Assembly (NCBI GenBank): GCA_019096195.1
Contig: JAGTXK010000055.1
Location: forward strand, 1,178,001-1,242,000
Direction: 5' to 3'
From: Boletus sp. NGJ
Lineage: Eukaryota > Basidiomycota > Agaricomycetes > Boletales > Boletaceae
DNA length: 64,000 bases
Shown piece by piece: positions 21,574-36,311 of the stretch. The first letter of the stretch is position 1. Each line of letters opens with the position of its first letter. The position numbers were made by a program, and so were the translations under genes. The notes below the pieces were generated by a model that saw nothing but the letters and a program-made list of their open reading frames with translations, made no database searches and had not been told where the DNA came from.

Positions 21574-22494
21574 TCACTTGTTCTGGCGTCGGGTGAGCTA
21601 GATCGGGGGGTTAGTGGATACAAGATGAACGGAGCGTCAGTCAACTGCTTACTCTGCGACGCTTCTTCAGCCTGAAACGTAATTTTAGAAAATGAAACCT
21701 TGTAGAGGGGATGGTACATACTTGTGTTTCTTCATCTTCTTTCGCCTCTTTCGGCGTGTACTGTCGGCGTGGATGGAAACCCATTCCTGCGCTGACTCTT
21801 TAGCCAATGTCATGTCGTTCTCCGAACACTTGGCATTCAGTCCAAGACGAGACATGGCCTGCTGCCATGCAATAGCACCTCCGACGCGATTCATAACCAA
21901 CGTGTAGGCTAGTTGACGAGCGGCATCCGAATCAGCGTCAGTAGACGACTCTGGAGGGTTATCGATAGTAGCGAATGAGGGCCGCGAGTCGTTGTTGACT
22001 TGATCTTCGGACGACGTGAACAATGGGGTGGAAGGGTCAGCAGTTTCGAAAATGGCAGACATCGGCTGGTTTAGGAGGAGTAATGGTCGATGCAAGGAGA
22101 AAAAATGATGAAACTTGTATTCCTTGGAAGAGACGGTAGGATGAATTAGGACGCGATCGGAAGTGGAGGAAGAGTACATGAACGGCGGTGGGACGCTCGA
22201 TGGGTAAGGGGGCGACTGTGGATGTGTTTCAGTTGGCTTGCTGGACGATTTCTCGTCAGCGGTTGCTGGTTTCGCCACGCCGGTTGCATTTGCAGGCGGA
22301 CTGGTGGCAGTGGATTCCGTAGGAGGGCCAGTCAGGGTGGTATTGTCCACCTTTACTGTGCCAGGTTGCAAGACTGGCTTTGGTGGTTTAGGGGAAACAA
22401 AGTGTCTTCCACCACCAGGTTTTGAGGAGAAAAAAGAGGAGTAAGCTCTGCCTACAGGATGAGGAGGACGAACGAGACGGGGGACGAGTGACAT
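21574..22494 (-). CDS. Mitochondrial ribosomal protein mS38 (Cox24/AURKAIP1)
   Basis: The last exons give the defining tail of the family: RRKRRKKMKKHK then LKKRRRLTRRQNK and stop. Two introns interrupt it, and both join in phase. The N-terminus (VPRLVRPPHPVGRAYSSFF) is basic and hydroxylated, as for a mitochondrial presequence. The middle is proline/serine rich and poorly conserved, as in other fungi. mS38 sits near the decoding centre of the small mitoribosomal subunit; in yeast the protein was first linked to COX1 mRNA processing. The start is the ATG at 22494; a codon nine residues upstream is less likely. It is head to head with an F-box gene, 130 bases apart. Confidence 0.9.
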
Positions 22495-22624
22495 GCAGTA
22501 TGCAAGTGCTGTCAGTGCCACCCTCTTTCAAACAGCAGGCCACCACCGCCACAGCATATACCACACTGACCACAAAGGTTGCGCATATAAACACCATTCC
22601 CAGCATGTTGTCCCCAATCATTCC
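22495..22624. promoter_or_regulatory. 130-base bidirectional promoter, mS38 / F-box gene
   Basis: Short gap between divergent starts; contains a CCACCACCGCCACAG stretch and no other feature I can name. Confidence 0.45.
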
Positions 22625-25025
22625 ATGTCTTACTCTGCTGCTTCGCGCAAAAGGTCCAATGTCTCCGACGACACCGCGTTCGCCACCCTGGCAGGTGGTC
22701 GACTAAAGCGCGGCTCACTCGACATACTCCCCTCCTTGTCCCTCGACATTCTTTGTGAGGTACGAATCTCCCGTTATCATACCCAATACCTACTCACCAT
22801 CGCCTTTCAGATATTTTGTTTCATGCATCCAGCCGATCTGCTTGTCCTCGCACGCACCTCGAAGGCATTTCGTTGTTTCCTTCTAAGGAGGTCGGCTGCG
22901 TTTATCTGGAGGTCTGCCCGGCGAAACGTGTACGGTCTCCCGGAGCCACCCTCGGACATGAACGAAGTTCAGTACGCTTCCCTAGTGTTTGGATTGGCAT
23001 GTCATTATAAGGTAAACCGAGTTTACGCGTATCTGTCTGTTATGCTAAGGTGTAGCATCCCAGGGATGTGATAGGAAAGCGCGTGATACAGTGTGGCACC
23101 TGCGTATCCGCTCGTGTGCGAGCTGTCGGCAAAGGCACCAGTAAGCCCAGTGGAGTGACTCCACACGCACACAAACTAACGATACACCAGGCCCATCAAA
23201 GTAAACGAGAGTGACGATTGCCTTGCTGTCTGTGCGATGCTTGCCTGCTACCCCGATGCTCTTGAACGATATATACCTTGCGGGCCTTTTCTCAATTCCA
23301 AAGGCAGGCTAATTATTTCGTCACCCCTACTGCAGAAACTCAGATTATGTAGGTAACCCCGTCAAAGGCTTCCAGGAGTCCCACATCAGGACATTCAAGG
23401 AGGAGCTAGGGGCGTTACCCATCCCAGAGCGGCAGGCCTACCTCAATTCTCGCAGGCAGGCAGCTGAGACAATTAGTCAAGTGAGCGCATGAACCACAAT
23501 TGCACCGGAGCCACCCCTAATCGATGCCTAGTTTGCAAGCGCAGGTGTTGGGTGGCAACTTAATGTCAAAACCGTGCGTATCACGGAACTGCGCAACAAA
23601 CGCGCGGCACGAGCAGCAATGTTTGTCCAATCTGCCGATCAGCGAATTCTACTAATGAGCTTGACAGAATCCGCGAAAGTCTGGTCGCAACCGGCTTTAG
23701 AGAAGAAATTGATTATTTTGGGTGGGACCGCATCCGCAAGCATCCCCTCATTAGCAGCACCCAGGCAATGACAGACAAAGGTATACATCCTGCATCTGGT
23801 CAATATATTGGACTGACCTTTTATCAAGCACGCTCCACCGTTCTGGACCAACTCAGAGAGTACATGTTAGGTTGGCGAGAACTTCGGATGGAAGAGCAGG
23901 TGTACGCCTTTCGACGCCAAGTTTTTGTTGATGCTTGGCTCCAGTTCACAATAACTGCCTTTTACAACGCTCCAAGTGATTGTCCCTACCTTCCACTGCC
24001 ACCAAGTGCTACTATCGGTCTCTTCGAAAGCATCGATTCTGTAATACGACAGTCCAGTTCAACATCGCACGAGTCTCTTCTCGAACGACTTCACGCTGCC
24101 TTCCTACCGGCTTGCGAATACATCCTTGAGTGGCAGAGGACGACACGCCGAGAGCTTGCCAGTTTACTTCCGAATTACAAGGCCGAAGACGACGACGAAA
24201 CTATCCATGCTCAGCTCAAGCTTGCCACATCCATTTTCTACTGCAACGCTGGTCGCAATTGTCCAAGTGAAGGTCGTACCCTGGCGTATCCCGAGATTTT
24301 ATTTCATCCGTGTTTCACGTTCGTGACACCAGGAAACGGACCCTCTCCCAAAGATCCCCGGGGTATCGCCAATCAAAAGGCATGTCTTATGATGGGCGGC
24401 AGTCCTTGGAACTGCAATGGTCGTGTTCAAGTGCATCCCAGACAGTACGTGGTGAATAAAGTACTATTGTGCTGTGGGAAAGATCCTAGATCTACCACTG
24501 CTGCGGAAATGGACAAGCAAGATCCTAGGTTTGCATGCCTAGAGTGTGCTGTCCGCGATAGGGTAATTGCATTCATATCCTGGCGTCGCGCCGTAAGTGT
24601 TTTCCTTGACGATGGCCTCTGTCATCCGCTAATTGTCTGCCTAGGTCGAACACAGTAATACATTTCATCCAAATCCCACCCTCAATCACCCATGGTTTAT
24701 GGCTAGCAGTACTTCTCGGGCACAGATCGACAGGTGGGAGTCCCCTAACTTGCGACGGTTCTCAAGCGTGTCGGGTGACACTTTGGGGGATTATTCTGTC
24801 TGTCTTCTTTGTCCTCCTCGTATTCCTTCGTGGAACACCCGTTTTGGATTCGGGGATTTGGTGAACCACATCAAGAATAAGTGTGTATTCCTTTGGGTCC
24901 TACTGGCCCCATGTCTTACCCACATTCTTGTCAGGCACGGTGTCCCCAGTCCGATATTTGGAAAAGACTATGTGTTTGACATGAATATTACTCCAGTGTA
25001 CTTGGACCCCGTGATGATAAGGTAG
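22625..25025 (+). CDS. F-box protein
   Basis: About ten exons. The N-terminus has an F-box at roughly residues 35-80: LDILPSLSLDILCE joined by an intron to IFCFMHPADLLVLARTSKAF and then FIWRSARRNVYGLPEPPSDM. This form is very common in agaricomycete F-box families. Later exons contain a cysteine pair region (GCDRKARDT, RSCASCRQRH) that may bind zinc and a long helical C-terminal part (WQRTTRRELASLLPNYKAED). F-box proteins recruit substrates to SCF ubiquitin ligases through Skp1; a SKP1 gene lies elsewhere in this window (53.6 kb). The target is unknown. Exon ends in the middle (23040-23780) are provisional. Confidence 0.85.
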
Positions 25026-25177
25026 TAGCCCAATATCTGAAGCTGTTGAATTCTGTGTTTGGTGTTGGAATGAATATCTCAACATTGTGCTATCACAAGT
25101 GCATTACGTTCTGACTAAGCACATTGGGAATGCCGTTTTCGAGAGATCACTCTAAATTCTGATCCACTTGTCCACAC

Positions 25178-26051
25178 ATGTCTGGAATTTGCAGACCACG
25201 CTTGGCTGAAGAACGCAAGCAATGGAGAAAGGACCATCCTTTTGTGCGTATTGTCTTGTTATTTCTGTTTTACGGTCTCCCTTCTAATGCCTTATCAAAA
25301 CTCGTTGACGGTGGCTTGTCATTCAGGGATTTTATGCGAAACCTGTCAAGGCTGCTGACGGGACCATGAACCTGATGGAATGGGAAGTTGGGATTCCGGG
25401 GAAAGCTGGGGTATGTGATAGAATGTTCATTCAATCTGAGACGTGTCGCAAGCTGAGTATGGCACTTCGTGTAGACCGCATGGGAAGGTGGATTGTATAA
25501 GCTTTCAATGACGTTTCCAGAAGGTGAGCAAAGCTTTCGCTGCTGAGAGGTGTGCGCTGATTGCAATGCAGATTACCCTTCCAAACCTCCAAAATGCAAG
25601 TTTGTTAAGCATAAAACATACTACCATGCACTCAAACACGTATGCAGGTAAATTCACGCCGCCACTATTTCACCCTAATGTGTATCCGTCTGGAACTGTC
25701 TGCCTCTCCATCTTGGATGAGGAGAAGTCGTGGAAACCTGCTATCACAATCAAGCAGGTACGTCTTTCGTAACCCGAATCCGGGGAGCATGTTCGGACGA
25801 GTACGTTGTTAGATATTGCTGGGTATCCAGGACTTATTAGATGACCCAAACGTCAATGATCCCGCGCAAAGCGATGCATATACCATGTTCAAGTGAGACC
25901 CCGACATAACTATTCTTCACGCAGCTAATAGTCTCACAGGAATGACAAGGTTGCTTACGAGTGAGTAGTCTCCACAAAGGCATAGGTCCAATCACAGACT
26001 GTTCACAGGAGAAGGATTCGAGCACAAGCCCGAGAAAACCTACCGAAGTGA
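25178..26051 (+). CDS. UBC9: SUMO-conjugating enzyme E2 (Ubc9)
   Basis: Seven or so short exons encode an almost textbook Ubc9: [100 protein letters not shown] and [20 protein letters not shown], ending [12 protein letters not shown]. The catalytic cysteine is in SGTVCLSIL, preceded by the HPN motif. It transfers SUMO to lysines in nuclear substrates. The start at 25178 gives the family N-terminus exactly. It converges on SNU13 with only 97 bases between the two stop codons. Confidence 0.97.
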
Positions 26052-26148
26052 TTTCATTACAACTGTCCTCACCATCATTGTCTGAGATTGATACCTCGTA
26101 CATGTGTTTGCATAGAACTACTAAGCCGATGAGAATTATGGCAAAAAC

Positions 26149-26750
26149 TCAGTACATGAGCTTCTCGATGGCTAGTTTGATGCTGCGAATTTGGCTCTGG
26201 AGCTCACGGACCTCGCTGGTGGTGACACTTGCAGCGATGACTGGCCGGGATACATTGCAGGCGCGTCCTAGAGCAGCCTTTGACGGAATGAAGACGTATG
26301 GGACGTTCTACAAAAACGGAAATAATGTAAACATCAAGTGAATGTAACAAAGTGCGAAGATATACTACCTTTTCTTCGCAGAGCAGAGGAAGGTGTAGCA
26401 GGATCTCCAGAGGTTCCGTGTCCGCGGTCAGCACAATGAACTCGGCGACACCGCGATTCAAGGTTTTGGTGGCTGGGTTAACAATTAGCGTCGTACATCA
26501 TGCGCAGAAAAAAGCAATGGGTATCGTAGGAACAAAGAACAAACCTTCATTTGCGCCTTTTTTCAGCTGCTTGTACTGGCCAGCCTGCTGTACCAAGTCA
26601 AGGATCTTTCAAAGCAGACAGCACGATCGGAAAAAAGGCGGTGAAGACAAAGATCAGCTGAGCGCATGCGTTACCAAGGAAAGGAAGTCTCACTGAGTTT
26701 GTCAAGGGTTCATCGGCGAGGGGCCATGCTTTCCCTCGAGTTTCCGCCAT
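26149..26750 (-). CDS. SNU13: Snu13/15.5K, kink-turn RNA-binding protein
   Basis: Four exons on the minus strand give about 125 residues. Exon sequences read [74 protein letters not shown] and [20 protein letters not shown], a full match to the Snu13/NHP2L1 family of L7Ae-type proteins. It binds kink-turns in U4 snRNA and box C/D snoRNAs, so serves both splicing and rRNA modification. The 'KKGANE' and 'RGVAEFI' RNA-binding segments are intact. Confidence 0.96.
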
Positions 26751-27012
26751 TTCTCAAGCGGGGAGTGACACTGGGTTTAGAAGTATTGCGTTGACCTCAC
26801 AAGTTGATCCTTGGTCGAGTACGAGCCAGAGAAATCGAAATCTCCCCAAGCAGTGTGGCGGAATTCAAGCTACTTGAGGGCGCTGATTAAGCAACGGCCA
26901 GAAAGGGAATGTTTAGTATTTGTTAGATCAATGGGATACAGCGTCGCCTGCTCACCTAGTCTTCATTCGAGTTCACCTCGAAGCCTCACAACAAGCCTTA
27001 CTCTCCTTGGTC

Positions 27013-28503
27013 ATGGCAAGTCAAGCTAATCCAGTGCCATCGAAACGTATCTGTGTGATCGGCGCTGGTCCAGCAGGATTAGCTGTGCTCAAATATTTAT
27101 CCCAAACATCATATTTCAAGAAAGGCTCCTGGAGCGTAGTCGCTTATGAGTCGCGCCCGAAAGTCGGAGGCATATGGTACGCGCTTCTTATCAACTCTTT
27201 TCTACCCGAGGGTTGAACGTTGAAGGGCCTCGGGTCACTGGGTCTGAACAGGTATCCCGCTCCACCAACTGACGACCCACCTTTTACACCGCTGTACGAT
27301 TCACTGACAACCAATCTCCCCCATCCAGTTATGGGTTATACGGAATATTTATTTCCCCCCTCTACCCCGTTGTTTCCTGTAGCTGCCACTGTCCAGGCCT
27401 ACTTGGAGTCCTATGCGTCTCATTTCAACCTCATTCCCCTTATCCGGTTCAACGTCACCGTCACCCATGCGATCTGGATTCATGATCACTGGAAAGTTAC
27501 AATTTCCACCGGCGAAGCACTAGAGTTTGATAACCTAGTTGTCGCGAATGGGCATTACAGACTTCCTAACGTACCAGACATACCAGGACTCGAACATTGG
27601 ATGACGACCAATAAGGCCTCCCACTCGGCGTGGTATCGACGTCCACACGAGTTTGGTCGCAATGTACTGGTTGTCGGGGATGGGCCTAGTGGCAGGGACA
27701 TCGCTGCCGAGATGCGCAATCACGTTCGGACTGTCATTCACTCTATATCAGGGTCGGTTTCTCAAGATGACCAATATTTCAAACTGAGGGGAAAACCCCT
27801 TCATTTCTACGACGATGGTCGAGTCCTCTTCGAACAGGGCTTCGTAGAAGAAAACATCGACCACTGTATCTTAGCAACTGGCTTCCAGATGGACTTCCCC
27901 TTTTTCGATGACAATATGATCAGAATCGGCGATGTTCCCCTTCATCCTACCATCCCATCCGATCTCTACAATTCGCGTTGCCACGTATATCCCCTTGCTA
28001 AATATTTGTTTCCGTTGCAATCTCATTACCCGGTGTCTTCGGTGGCCTTTATGACACTCCTCTTCAGAGTTGCACCACTTCCCATCGCAGAAGCCCAGGC
28101 CCGCGCAGTAGTCCGGGCCTTTGCTGATCCTGCCTCACTTGACCTGAGACGAGAGGTGGACAATATTCTTTCAAGATCGCGCGCCCTCGTAGCGGCAGGA
28201 GCTCCTCCACCTCTCCGGCTCGCCAAAGCTTGGTTTCGCCTCAGCGAGGCGGAACAATGGGACTATCGTGACGAGCTCTGCGCGTATGCCGCGGGGTCTG
28301 GTGACTGTCCAGCCACGAAAGTCACCGCTTGGGAGAAAGACGTCTACGCCAACAGGGATATTTTACGAACCGCGTGGGTGGACTTGGAAAAGAAGAACGA
28401 GTCACAAAGGTGGGTTGAAGGCATCGGAGAGGGAGGTGTACAGGAATGGGTAGAAATGATGTATCGGCTCTTGCGACACGCAAGAAACCGGGCGCCCCTC
28501 TGA
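27013..28503 (+). CDS. Flavin-containing monooxygenase
   Basis: Two exons joined across an intron of about 75 bases (27178-27250), which restores GGIWYPAPPTDDPP. The FAD-binding motif is VIGAGPAGLAVLKYL near residue 14. A second Rossmann motif, VVGDGPSGRDIAAEM, binds NADPH. HSAWYRRP stands where the FMO fingerprint FxGxxxHS(Y) lies, and LATGFQMDFPFF is the conserved ATGF segment. Such enzymes oxygenate soft nucleophiles, thiols or amines; yeast Fmo1 keeps ER thiol balance. The substrate here is unknown. An upstream in-frame start would add 31 residues before the GxGxxG motif; the ATG at 27013 fits the family better. Confidence 0.9.
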
Positions 28504-28696
28504 GGGACGAGCAACTATGAAAGTCGACTGGAGGTCTCAGATGAATCTTGTGTGCTTTACATTGTAGAATATACCTGTTTCGCGGAAACTCGGCCATCCG
28601 TCAGCCCGTGGGATGGCCAATCTTGTGACCAGACAGAGTTCTGCAAAAGACTTGGAAAGGCGATCTTGGCACGAAGATACATCAGATATCGCCATC

Positions 28697-30418
28697 ATGC
28701 CTCCAAGGGACGCTGCACCTGGCCAACTCAGCGGCACGCTCCTCATCCATGGTGATCATGCCACAGGTGCAGAGGTTGCACCGTCGATATCAGTAACATC
28801 GAGCAAGTATCCTTCCCCACCACTGATGGGGTTGATGTTCACTCACAATACGTGATATCTGACAGCTTTCAGGAGGCCAAACCCCGATGGTGATCTGAAT
28901 GGCCTCAGTGTTATGAACCCTGATGGACATGTATATGCTCGATACTCGCAAAGTGTATCCTCACGAGTGGACCAAGTTTTAGGAAAAATCAACGTATGTG
29001 TCTACTTGGTGCTCACACAACACTAGCATCCCAACCGTCAGCTTCTAGCACGGTCACGCCATCACATATGCGTCCGGTTTGGCTGCTGCTTCCTCAGTGA
29101 GTTCTGAATCCGTGACGGATGACTCCGCATTCGCTCACTTGGCTCATGCCAAGGCTCTCGTGCATTTCAAACCGAAGCGCATCGCTATCTCTGGAGGATA
29201 CATGGGGTGCCATGGTGCTATCGAGGTCTACCTAAGAGGAAGATTCGAAAACACTCCTATCATCGACCTCGAAGATGAGTATCAGGAGGGTGATTTGTGC
29301 TGGCTCGAAACTCCAGTCAACCCTGCAGGTGTGTCTCGGTGAGTCAAGATCTGGGGTTTCGTGTGTACTGTACATCTGACGGCCAGAACCAGTGACATCC
29401 AGTATTATGCAAACAAGGTATAGTGGGCACAACTCACGTCCAAGCTGTTCACCCTGCTTGCAATATCAGACCCACGCAGTGGGCGGGAAGTTATTGGTCG
29501 ACTCGACGTTTGGTCCTCCGCCGCTTCAATACCCTTTCAAGTTTGGTGCCGACTGTATCTTTCACAGTGGTACGTCCCGGACCATTGCATCTCAGTTTTT
29601 GAAAACCACAAATTTATCTTCAGGGACGAAATACTTCGGAGGTCACTCGGATCTGCTCTGTGGGATTTTGATCGTCAAGACTGCTGAAGAAAGAGAGCAA
29701 GTGAGTTTCCCCTTGAATGTTTTCAAACCACCATTCGACAATCGACGCTTAGTTATGGAGAGACCGTGTGTACTTGGGAAATATGATGGGATCATTGGAG
29801 TCGTGGCTTCTGTTGCGATCTCTTCGTACGATGCACCTCCGTGTTCCGAGACAGTCAGCAAGCGGGACAGAAATCGCGCAATGGATGTACAAAGCTTCTC
29901 TTGTCCCAGAGGATCAGGAATTCGACGGCATTCCTGGCGGCGTCATCACGAAAGTATGGCACTCTAGTTTACAGGCTACTGATGAACGAGGCTTTAACCC
30001 AGGGTCACAAATGGAGGGTGGTTACAACGCCACCTTCTCTATCATTGTGTGTTTAATTGGAGTCAATTGCTTTGAGGTAGAGCGTTGACGTGGAAATGGC
30101 AGCTTGCACGACGTCCCCAAGCAGAGGCGCTCCCGCATAGCCTCGAATACTTTGTGGTGCGTCAAGATCCATACATCATTGCGGCTTAAGTTGATCCATC
30201 TCGAAGCCTGCTACGAGTCTAGGGGGTGTGGAGTCGTTGGTTGAACAGCGCATCAAGGCAGATCCGAAGGAGAACCCTCTCCTTGTCCGCTTCAGTGTTG
30301 GGGTAGAAGAGGTCGAGGAAAGTCGCGAATATATCATACTTTTACCAAGACGCTGATCTGTGTACAGGATCTCAAGGATGACCTCCGGAGGGTGCTCCAG
30401 GCTGTTGCGAAGTTATGA
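28697..30418 (+). CDS. Cys/Met-metabolism PLP enzyme (cystathionine gamma-synthase-like)
   Basis: About eight exons. Landmarks are TLLIHGDHATGAEVAPSISV, YARYSQSVSSRVDQVL, HGHAITYASGLAAA, ETPVNPAG and DSTFGPPPLQYPFKFGAD. The PLP lysine is in SGTKYFGGHSDLLCG, with the -GHSD signature after it. The C-terminal part contains QMEGGYNATFSI, SLGGVESLVEQR and RFSVGVEDLKDDLRRVLQAV. The family includes cystathionine gamma-synthase, beta/gamma-lyases and O-acetylhomoserine sulfhydrylase; this one resembles the poorly characterised fungal branch (yeast YML082W/Str2 group), so the exact reaction stays open. The start could be 28697 or an upstream in-frame ATG at 28613. Confidence 0.85.
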
Positions 30419-30559
30419 TGCGGCTGAGACGAGAAGATCTGTTGGACTCGTAGAGTCCAAGGAAGTGTGTACAATATAACTCTTTGTGTAAATAGAGTCA
30501 AACAAGCCAGTATACTTACGACTCCAAGCCGCGTCAGCTTTGATCACTTCCTCACAACC

Positions 30560-31806
<1,247 letters not shown>

Positions 31807-31929
31807 TTTTGTATTCTCGTAATGTAGTTTGTTTTCGAAAAAATTCGGAGGCTGTTGCTTCCATCGCAACTAGCATATAGGGTCATTCAAAGAATTCATG
31901 AAATCGACGAGCAGTTCTTCGGTTTCCCC

Positions 31930-34900
31930 ATGAAACGTCTCTTTGCTAGACAATCCGCGAGCTCGAAACCACCCGCACCTAGCATAGGACCGCAAGCATC
32001 CCACGGACCGCCCGACCATGACATGGCGACGAGTGTCGGGCTACAACCAAGCTTTATCCTTCCCCCGATTCCTCACCCGCATCCGTACGACCACATTACC
32101 ATTATTGCCACAGACGAGGGTCTGGTCATGCGCCCTCATCTCCCAGGGCTTTCGCACCCCCTTTCATATGTCCGTGTCCCTTGGGGCAAGCATCCAAACG
32201 TTCAAGAACTCCGACGCGACGGAAGCGACTCATCGCTCGACTGGAAGTCCAGCGTCGTTGTATACGGCATAGTGGGCATCATGGAACTCTTCAACGGTAC
32301 AGAAATGTAATCCGTGGTTGAAGACTTCATCTAAGCAGTGACCTTGACAGCGTCATATCTACTAGTAATTACCGCCCGGTCGCATGTCGGGTGTTGTGAG
32401 TCCATGATTCCCTTGCTGAAGTTGGGACTCATATATTTGCCTATTGCGCAAACAGTGTTCGACGAGAACCATTCTATCTATTCTGTCAAGTCAGTGCATG
32501 CGATTCCCTTGGTCAAGGATCGCGCCCAGCATGTGCTTGATACCATCGCGAGTCACATCTCACTATCCCATATCCCCGACGATGGTACCCAAGATTTCGC
32601 CTTGGCCTCCCAAAGGGAAGAGTCCACAAGTAATGCCCGTGTCAAATTCGCAGACGGAAACGATGTGAAGATCATGAGCCCTGCGGTGGACACCGTCGGA
32701 GACACTCAGGCTGAAGAACTGCACTCATCTCCCCCGTCCTCCGGGACATCGACGCCAGCATCAAGCGAATCTTTGGCAAACCACAATGTAGTGAAAGCGA
32801 TCGCAGACAGAATGTCTTTCTGGACAAGACTTTCCAGGCGTCAACCTACCTCAACACACGACTCTGCCACGGATTCTGACGAACACCAGTCTTTGGATTC
32901 TATCATTCAGAGCGTGCAAGGGGAACCCACAGCCGTTATTGATTCGATCATAGCTTCGACTGCACCTCCTCCAGAGTCAGTGGAAGAACGACACACAGAA
33001 CTCGAAGACAGGGTGATCCGCGAATGCATCAGGGAATATGTCAAGGGTTGCATGTATTTCGCTTATCATTTCGGTAGGCATCCTGTCGTCAGAGCGGTCG
33101 TGTGGTAATCAAAGTTTAAACAGATATAACGAGATCTTTACAGAACAAGCATGACCAGTTTCTGAGGTTGCGCACGGAAGAAAACTTACTTGCTAAGCTC
33201 AATGCCCTCCCTCCTGATCCTTCGATTGAGCATCCACACTCGAAAGTTGATCCTCTTGTCGAACCGTTTGCGACACTTCCGCTTTGGAGACGTGTCAACC
33301 GAGAATTCTGGTGGAACGAATGGCTCTCAAAACCTTTCGTAGACGCAGGAGTAAGTACCGTCCATGAAATTAAGACAAAACCTTGGCAAATTCTTTCAGA
33401 TGCATTCGTACGTGTTACCGATTGTGCAAGGTCACTTCCAGGTATCTTTCTTCGACCTCCCAACGAATTCCTATATGTCAGAGCATGACCCAGTCTCGCA
33501 TGTGAACTATTTGATTGCATCTAGACGCTCTAGATACAGAGCTGGACTTCGCTATCAACGAAGAGGTGTGGATGAAGAGGCTCGTGTAGCGAATTTCGTC
33601 GAGACGGAAGCAATCATGAGCATAAAGGTACGTCATGAAGCCCAACGTACAACCCGGTATTGTTTATATGCAAGCAGCGAAATGGAATAGCGAATGTCTT
33701 TAGCTTCGTCCAGATCCGTGGCTCGGGTAAGTATTTCACCCTCGAGGGTAAATTCAACAACTTAGCTCCCATAGTTCCGCTTTACTGGACGCAGTCAGGA
33801 TACAGTATGAAACCACCCCCTGTCCTATTACCAGAGTGCAGTTCGGACCAGAACTTGGACGCCATGAAGCGACACTTCCAGCGCACCATCCCTATCTATG
33901 GGCCACATGCAAGCTGCCTTTGATCTTTGACCTAAACAGTGGTCTGATTTGTCAACACTAGACGATAGTAAACCTTGCAGAGCAAACAGGAAAGGAAAGC
34001 GCTCTGACCAATGCATACAAGTCGTACGCGAAACGGATGGAAAACAAGGATATTCGGTCAGTACCACCCTAATTTCTCTGTCTGTCAACTTAATGACTAT
34101 CTAGCTATTACGAATATGACTTCCATCACGAGACGAGAGGAATGAAGTATGTGATCGGATACTTCTACGCCGCGGACCGTATGTCTCAATGGACATAGAT
34201 ACGAGAACATCTCGAAACTTATCAACGAGCTAGAGCGAACGTTTGAAAGTCAAGGGTGCGGTTTGCTATCCCCTGTCTGCACTCCCTGCTCATCCTTTAC
34301 AATATTGTAACGTTAGGTATTTTTGGATTTCCGATCACGTGTTGTTATCGAAACAAAGGGGTATTTTCCGCGTCAATTGTGTTGATTGTCTGGACAGGAC
34401 CAACGTAGTTCAGGTATGAATATTTACCCCGTGTGTTCACTGCATCCATAAACCTTTCTAGTCCGCTTTTGCTCGTCATGCTCTTGGCGTGCAATTAGAG
34501 GCTGTCGGGCTTGCAGTTGAGCCACAAACAGGACGGCCGGGAATGGACATTGTCTTCAACGACGGTTTGTATCAGTTTGTGCTTCACCACGCATCCCGAT
34601 TGACCTTGGGCTGTGATATCGGACAGTTTGGGCTAACAACGGCGACGCCATTAGTCGTGCGTAGTAAGTCCATCTCACTCGACCTCAAAATTTCCACTTA
34701 TGCACTTTGGTGCTAGCGCAGGAACTTCGGCTCTAAAAGTAAGCCGCTCCCTCTGCATGCAGAGCTTGTGTGCTCACCAAACTTCGCCAGGGTGACTTTA
34801 CCAGGTACTCCCTACATTTCAATGGTTACGACCGACCCTGAATCGCCCTCAGGACTGGAAAACGCGACCTTGGTGGTCTCTTCAATGACGGTGTCAATTC

Positions 34901-36053
34901 CTTGGCAAGAATGTACAGCGCCACGTTCAGTGACTGGTTTTGTCAAGCCGTAATCGACTTCATGCTTGGATATAGGACTACCTCTGTCTTCTCAGAGTTC
35001 CTTCTCAAACTGCAGTCAACAGATCCACGGGAACTCATTCGCTTGTCAAAAGTTCGTGCAGAAGCAATTGCCACATCTGTCTCCCGTGTTTTAGAAGAAG
35101 GAGAGCCCGTTTTGGCAGGGTGGACACTCGTTGCGCCAGAGCAACTGAACGTCAAGGTCAGCGATAAATTCGAAGAGAAGATACTGCTGCTGGTGGGTTA
35201 AATGGTGTCTTTTGTTGGATACCGATTCACCCCCGATCAAAGAGTGTTCGTGCACTTTATATTGTTGTAGGATTCCAGTCCCTCCTATCAACCTGGGAGA
35301 ATCTGAATGGAATACAGAGATATGACTATACCCTTGAGAAAGTGAAGCTCTATACTCGGGTACCACTCGGAATGATCACAAAAATCACAAAAGGTCATTT
35401 CGAAAAGTATCCCAGAAATATGCTCACTCACGGTCTGTACGGTAGGAGCCTATATTTTGTCCCCTCTTGAAGAAGCAAGCCGAGATCCTACACAAAATGC
35501 TGGTTTCTCCGTTACTTGGCTCAACACAGATCTCGTCAGCTCGCGGACGACCAGTTATTCGTACCGAAATTGCCCAGTGGACATCTCAAAATCAGACAAC
35601 GCTCTTAGCTCCCATGTCGAGGAGCACAGCCAGTTGATTTCCGGGGGTGAAAACAACGTAGGCAACAGACTGTTGAGGATGATACATACACGAGCCACAT
35701 CCAAGTTGGGGATCTCGAGCAACCGTACAGAATCGAACGATACCTCATTCGCTGCATTCAAAGCCTTGCCCGTGGGTTCCGCACGTGTACGGAATGGGTC
35801 TAGGTATACAGAGCCTGCGGATGACCTCGCCAGTGCTAAATCATGCAAAGAGGCTGTTGACCTCATTGTCGATGCTATCAAGAGAGCATGCGAGGATATC
35901 GGCAGCGCCTCAGGAGACGATTTCACCTCAGAGGAAGATATAGTTAGGTCAGTGTGCCGAATTCGTGCAGTGCATCAAACTCAACGACTGGCAATAGCGT
36001 GTCAGAGGCACAGCGTACGACGAGCATCTATGCAAAGATGGAGTACGGCGTGA
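31930..36053 (+). CDS. Sac2/INPP5F-type phosphoinositide phosphatase
   Basis: A long gene with about fifteen exons. The SAC domain begins near VVVYGIVGIMELF and continues with YSVKSVHAIPLVKDRAQHVL, DFHHETRGMKYENISKL and RTFESQGYFWISDHVLL. The catalytic CX5R(T) motif is in RVNCVDCLDRTNVVQ and is intact. After FNDGVNSLARMYSATFSDWF comes a Sac2-specific C-terminal domain (GEPVLAGWTLVAPEQLNVKV, YDYTLEKVKLYTRVPLGMI), which sets it apart from yeast Sac1. A serine/proline insert (residues about 190-300) sits in the SAC domain. By family, it removes the 4- or 5-phosphate from PI4P-type lipids on endosomal membranes. No hydrophobic C-terminal anchor is seen. Confidence 0.88.
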
Positions 36054-36311
36054 AGAGATTGCTTTGGTTGGGAGGGTGATCGAAATAATAAATATCTGTG
36101 CTGAATTACGTGCACCTTAATGAGTAGGTTGTGTCGCTGTGACCGAATGAGGGCGAGATCCGCGAGCAGGAAAACCAAAGGTACCAACAAAACGAAAAGA
36201 AATAGTGTAAACCAAGTAGGGAGCTACAAGTGTACGAATAGGCGTTCAACAAATGGTGAACATGCGTGAAAAGTGGGCAACGCCAAGTCCCTGGTCCATT
36301 AAATAGATACA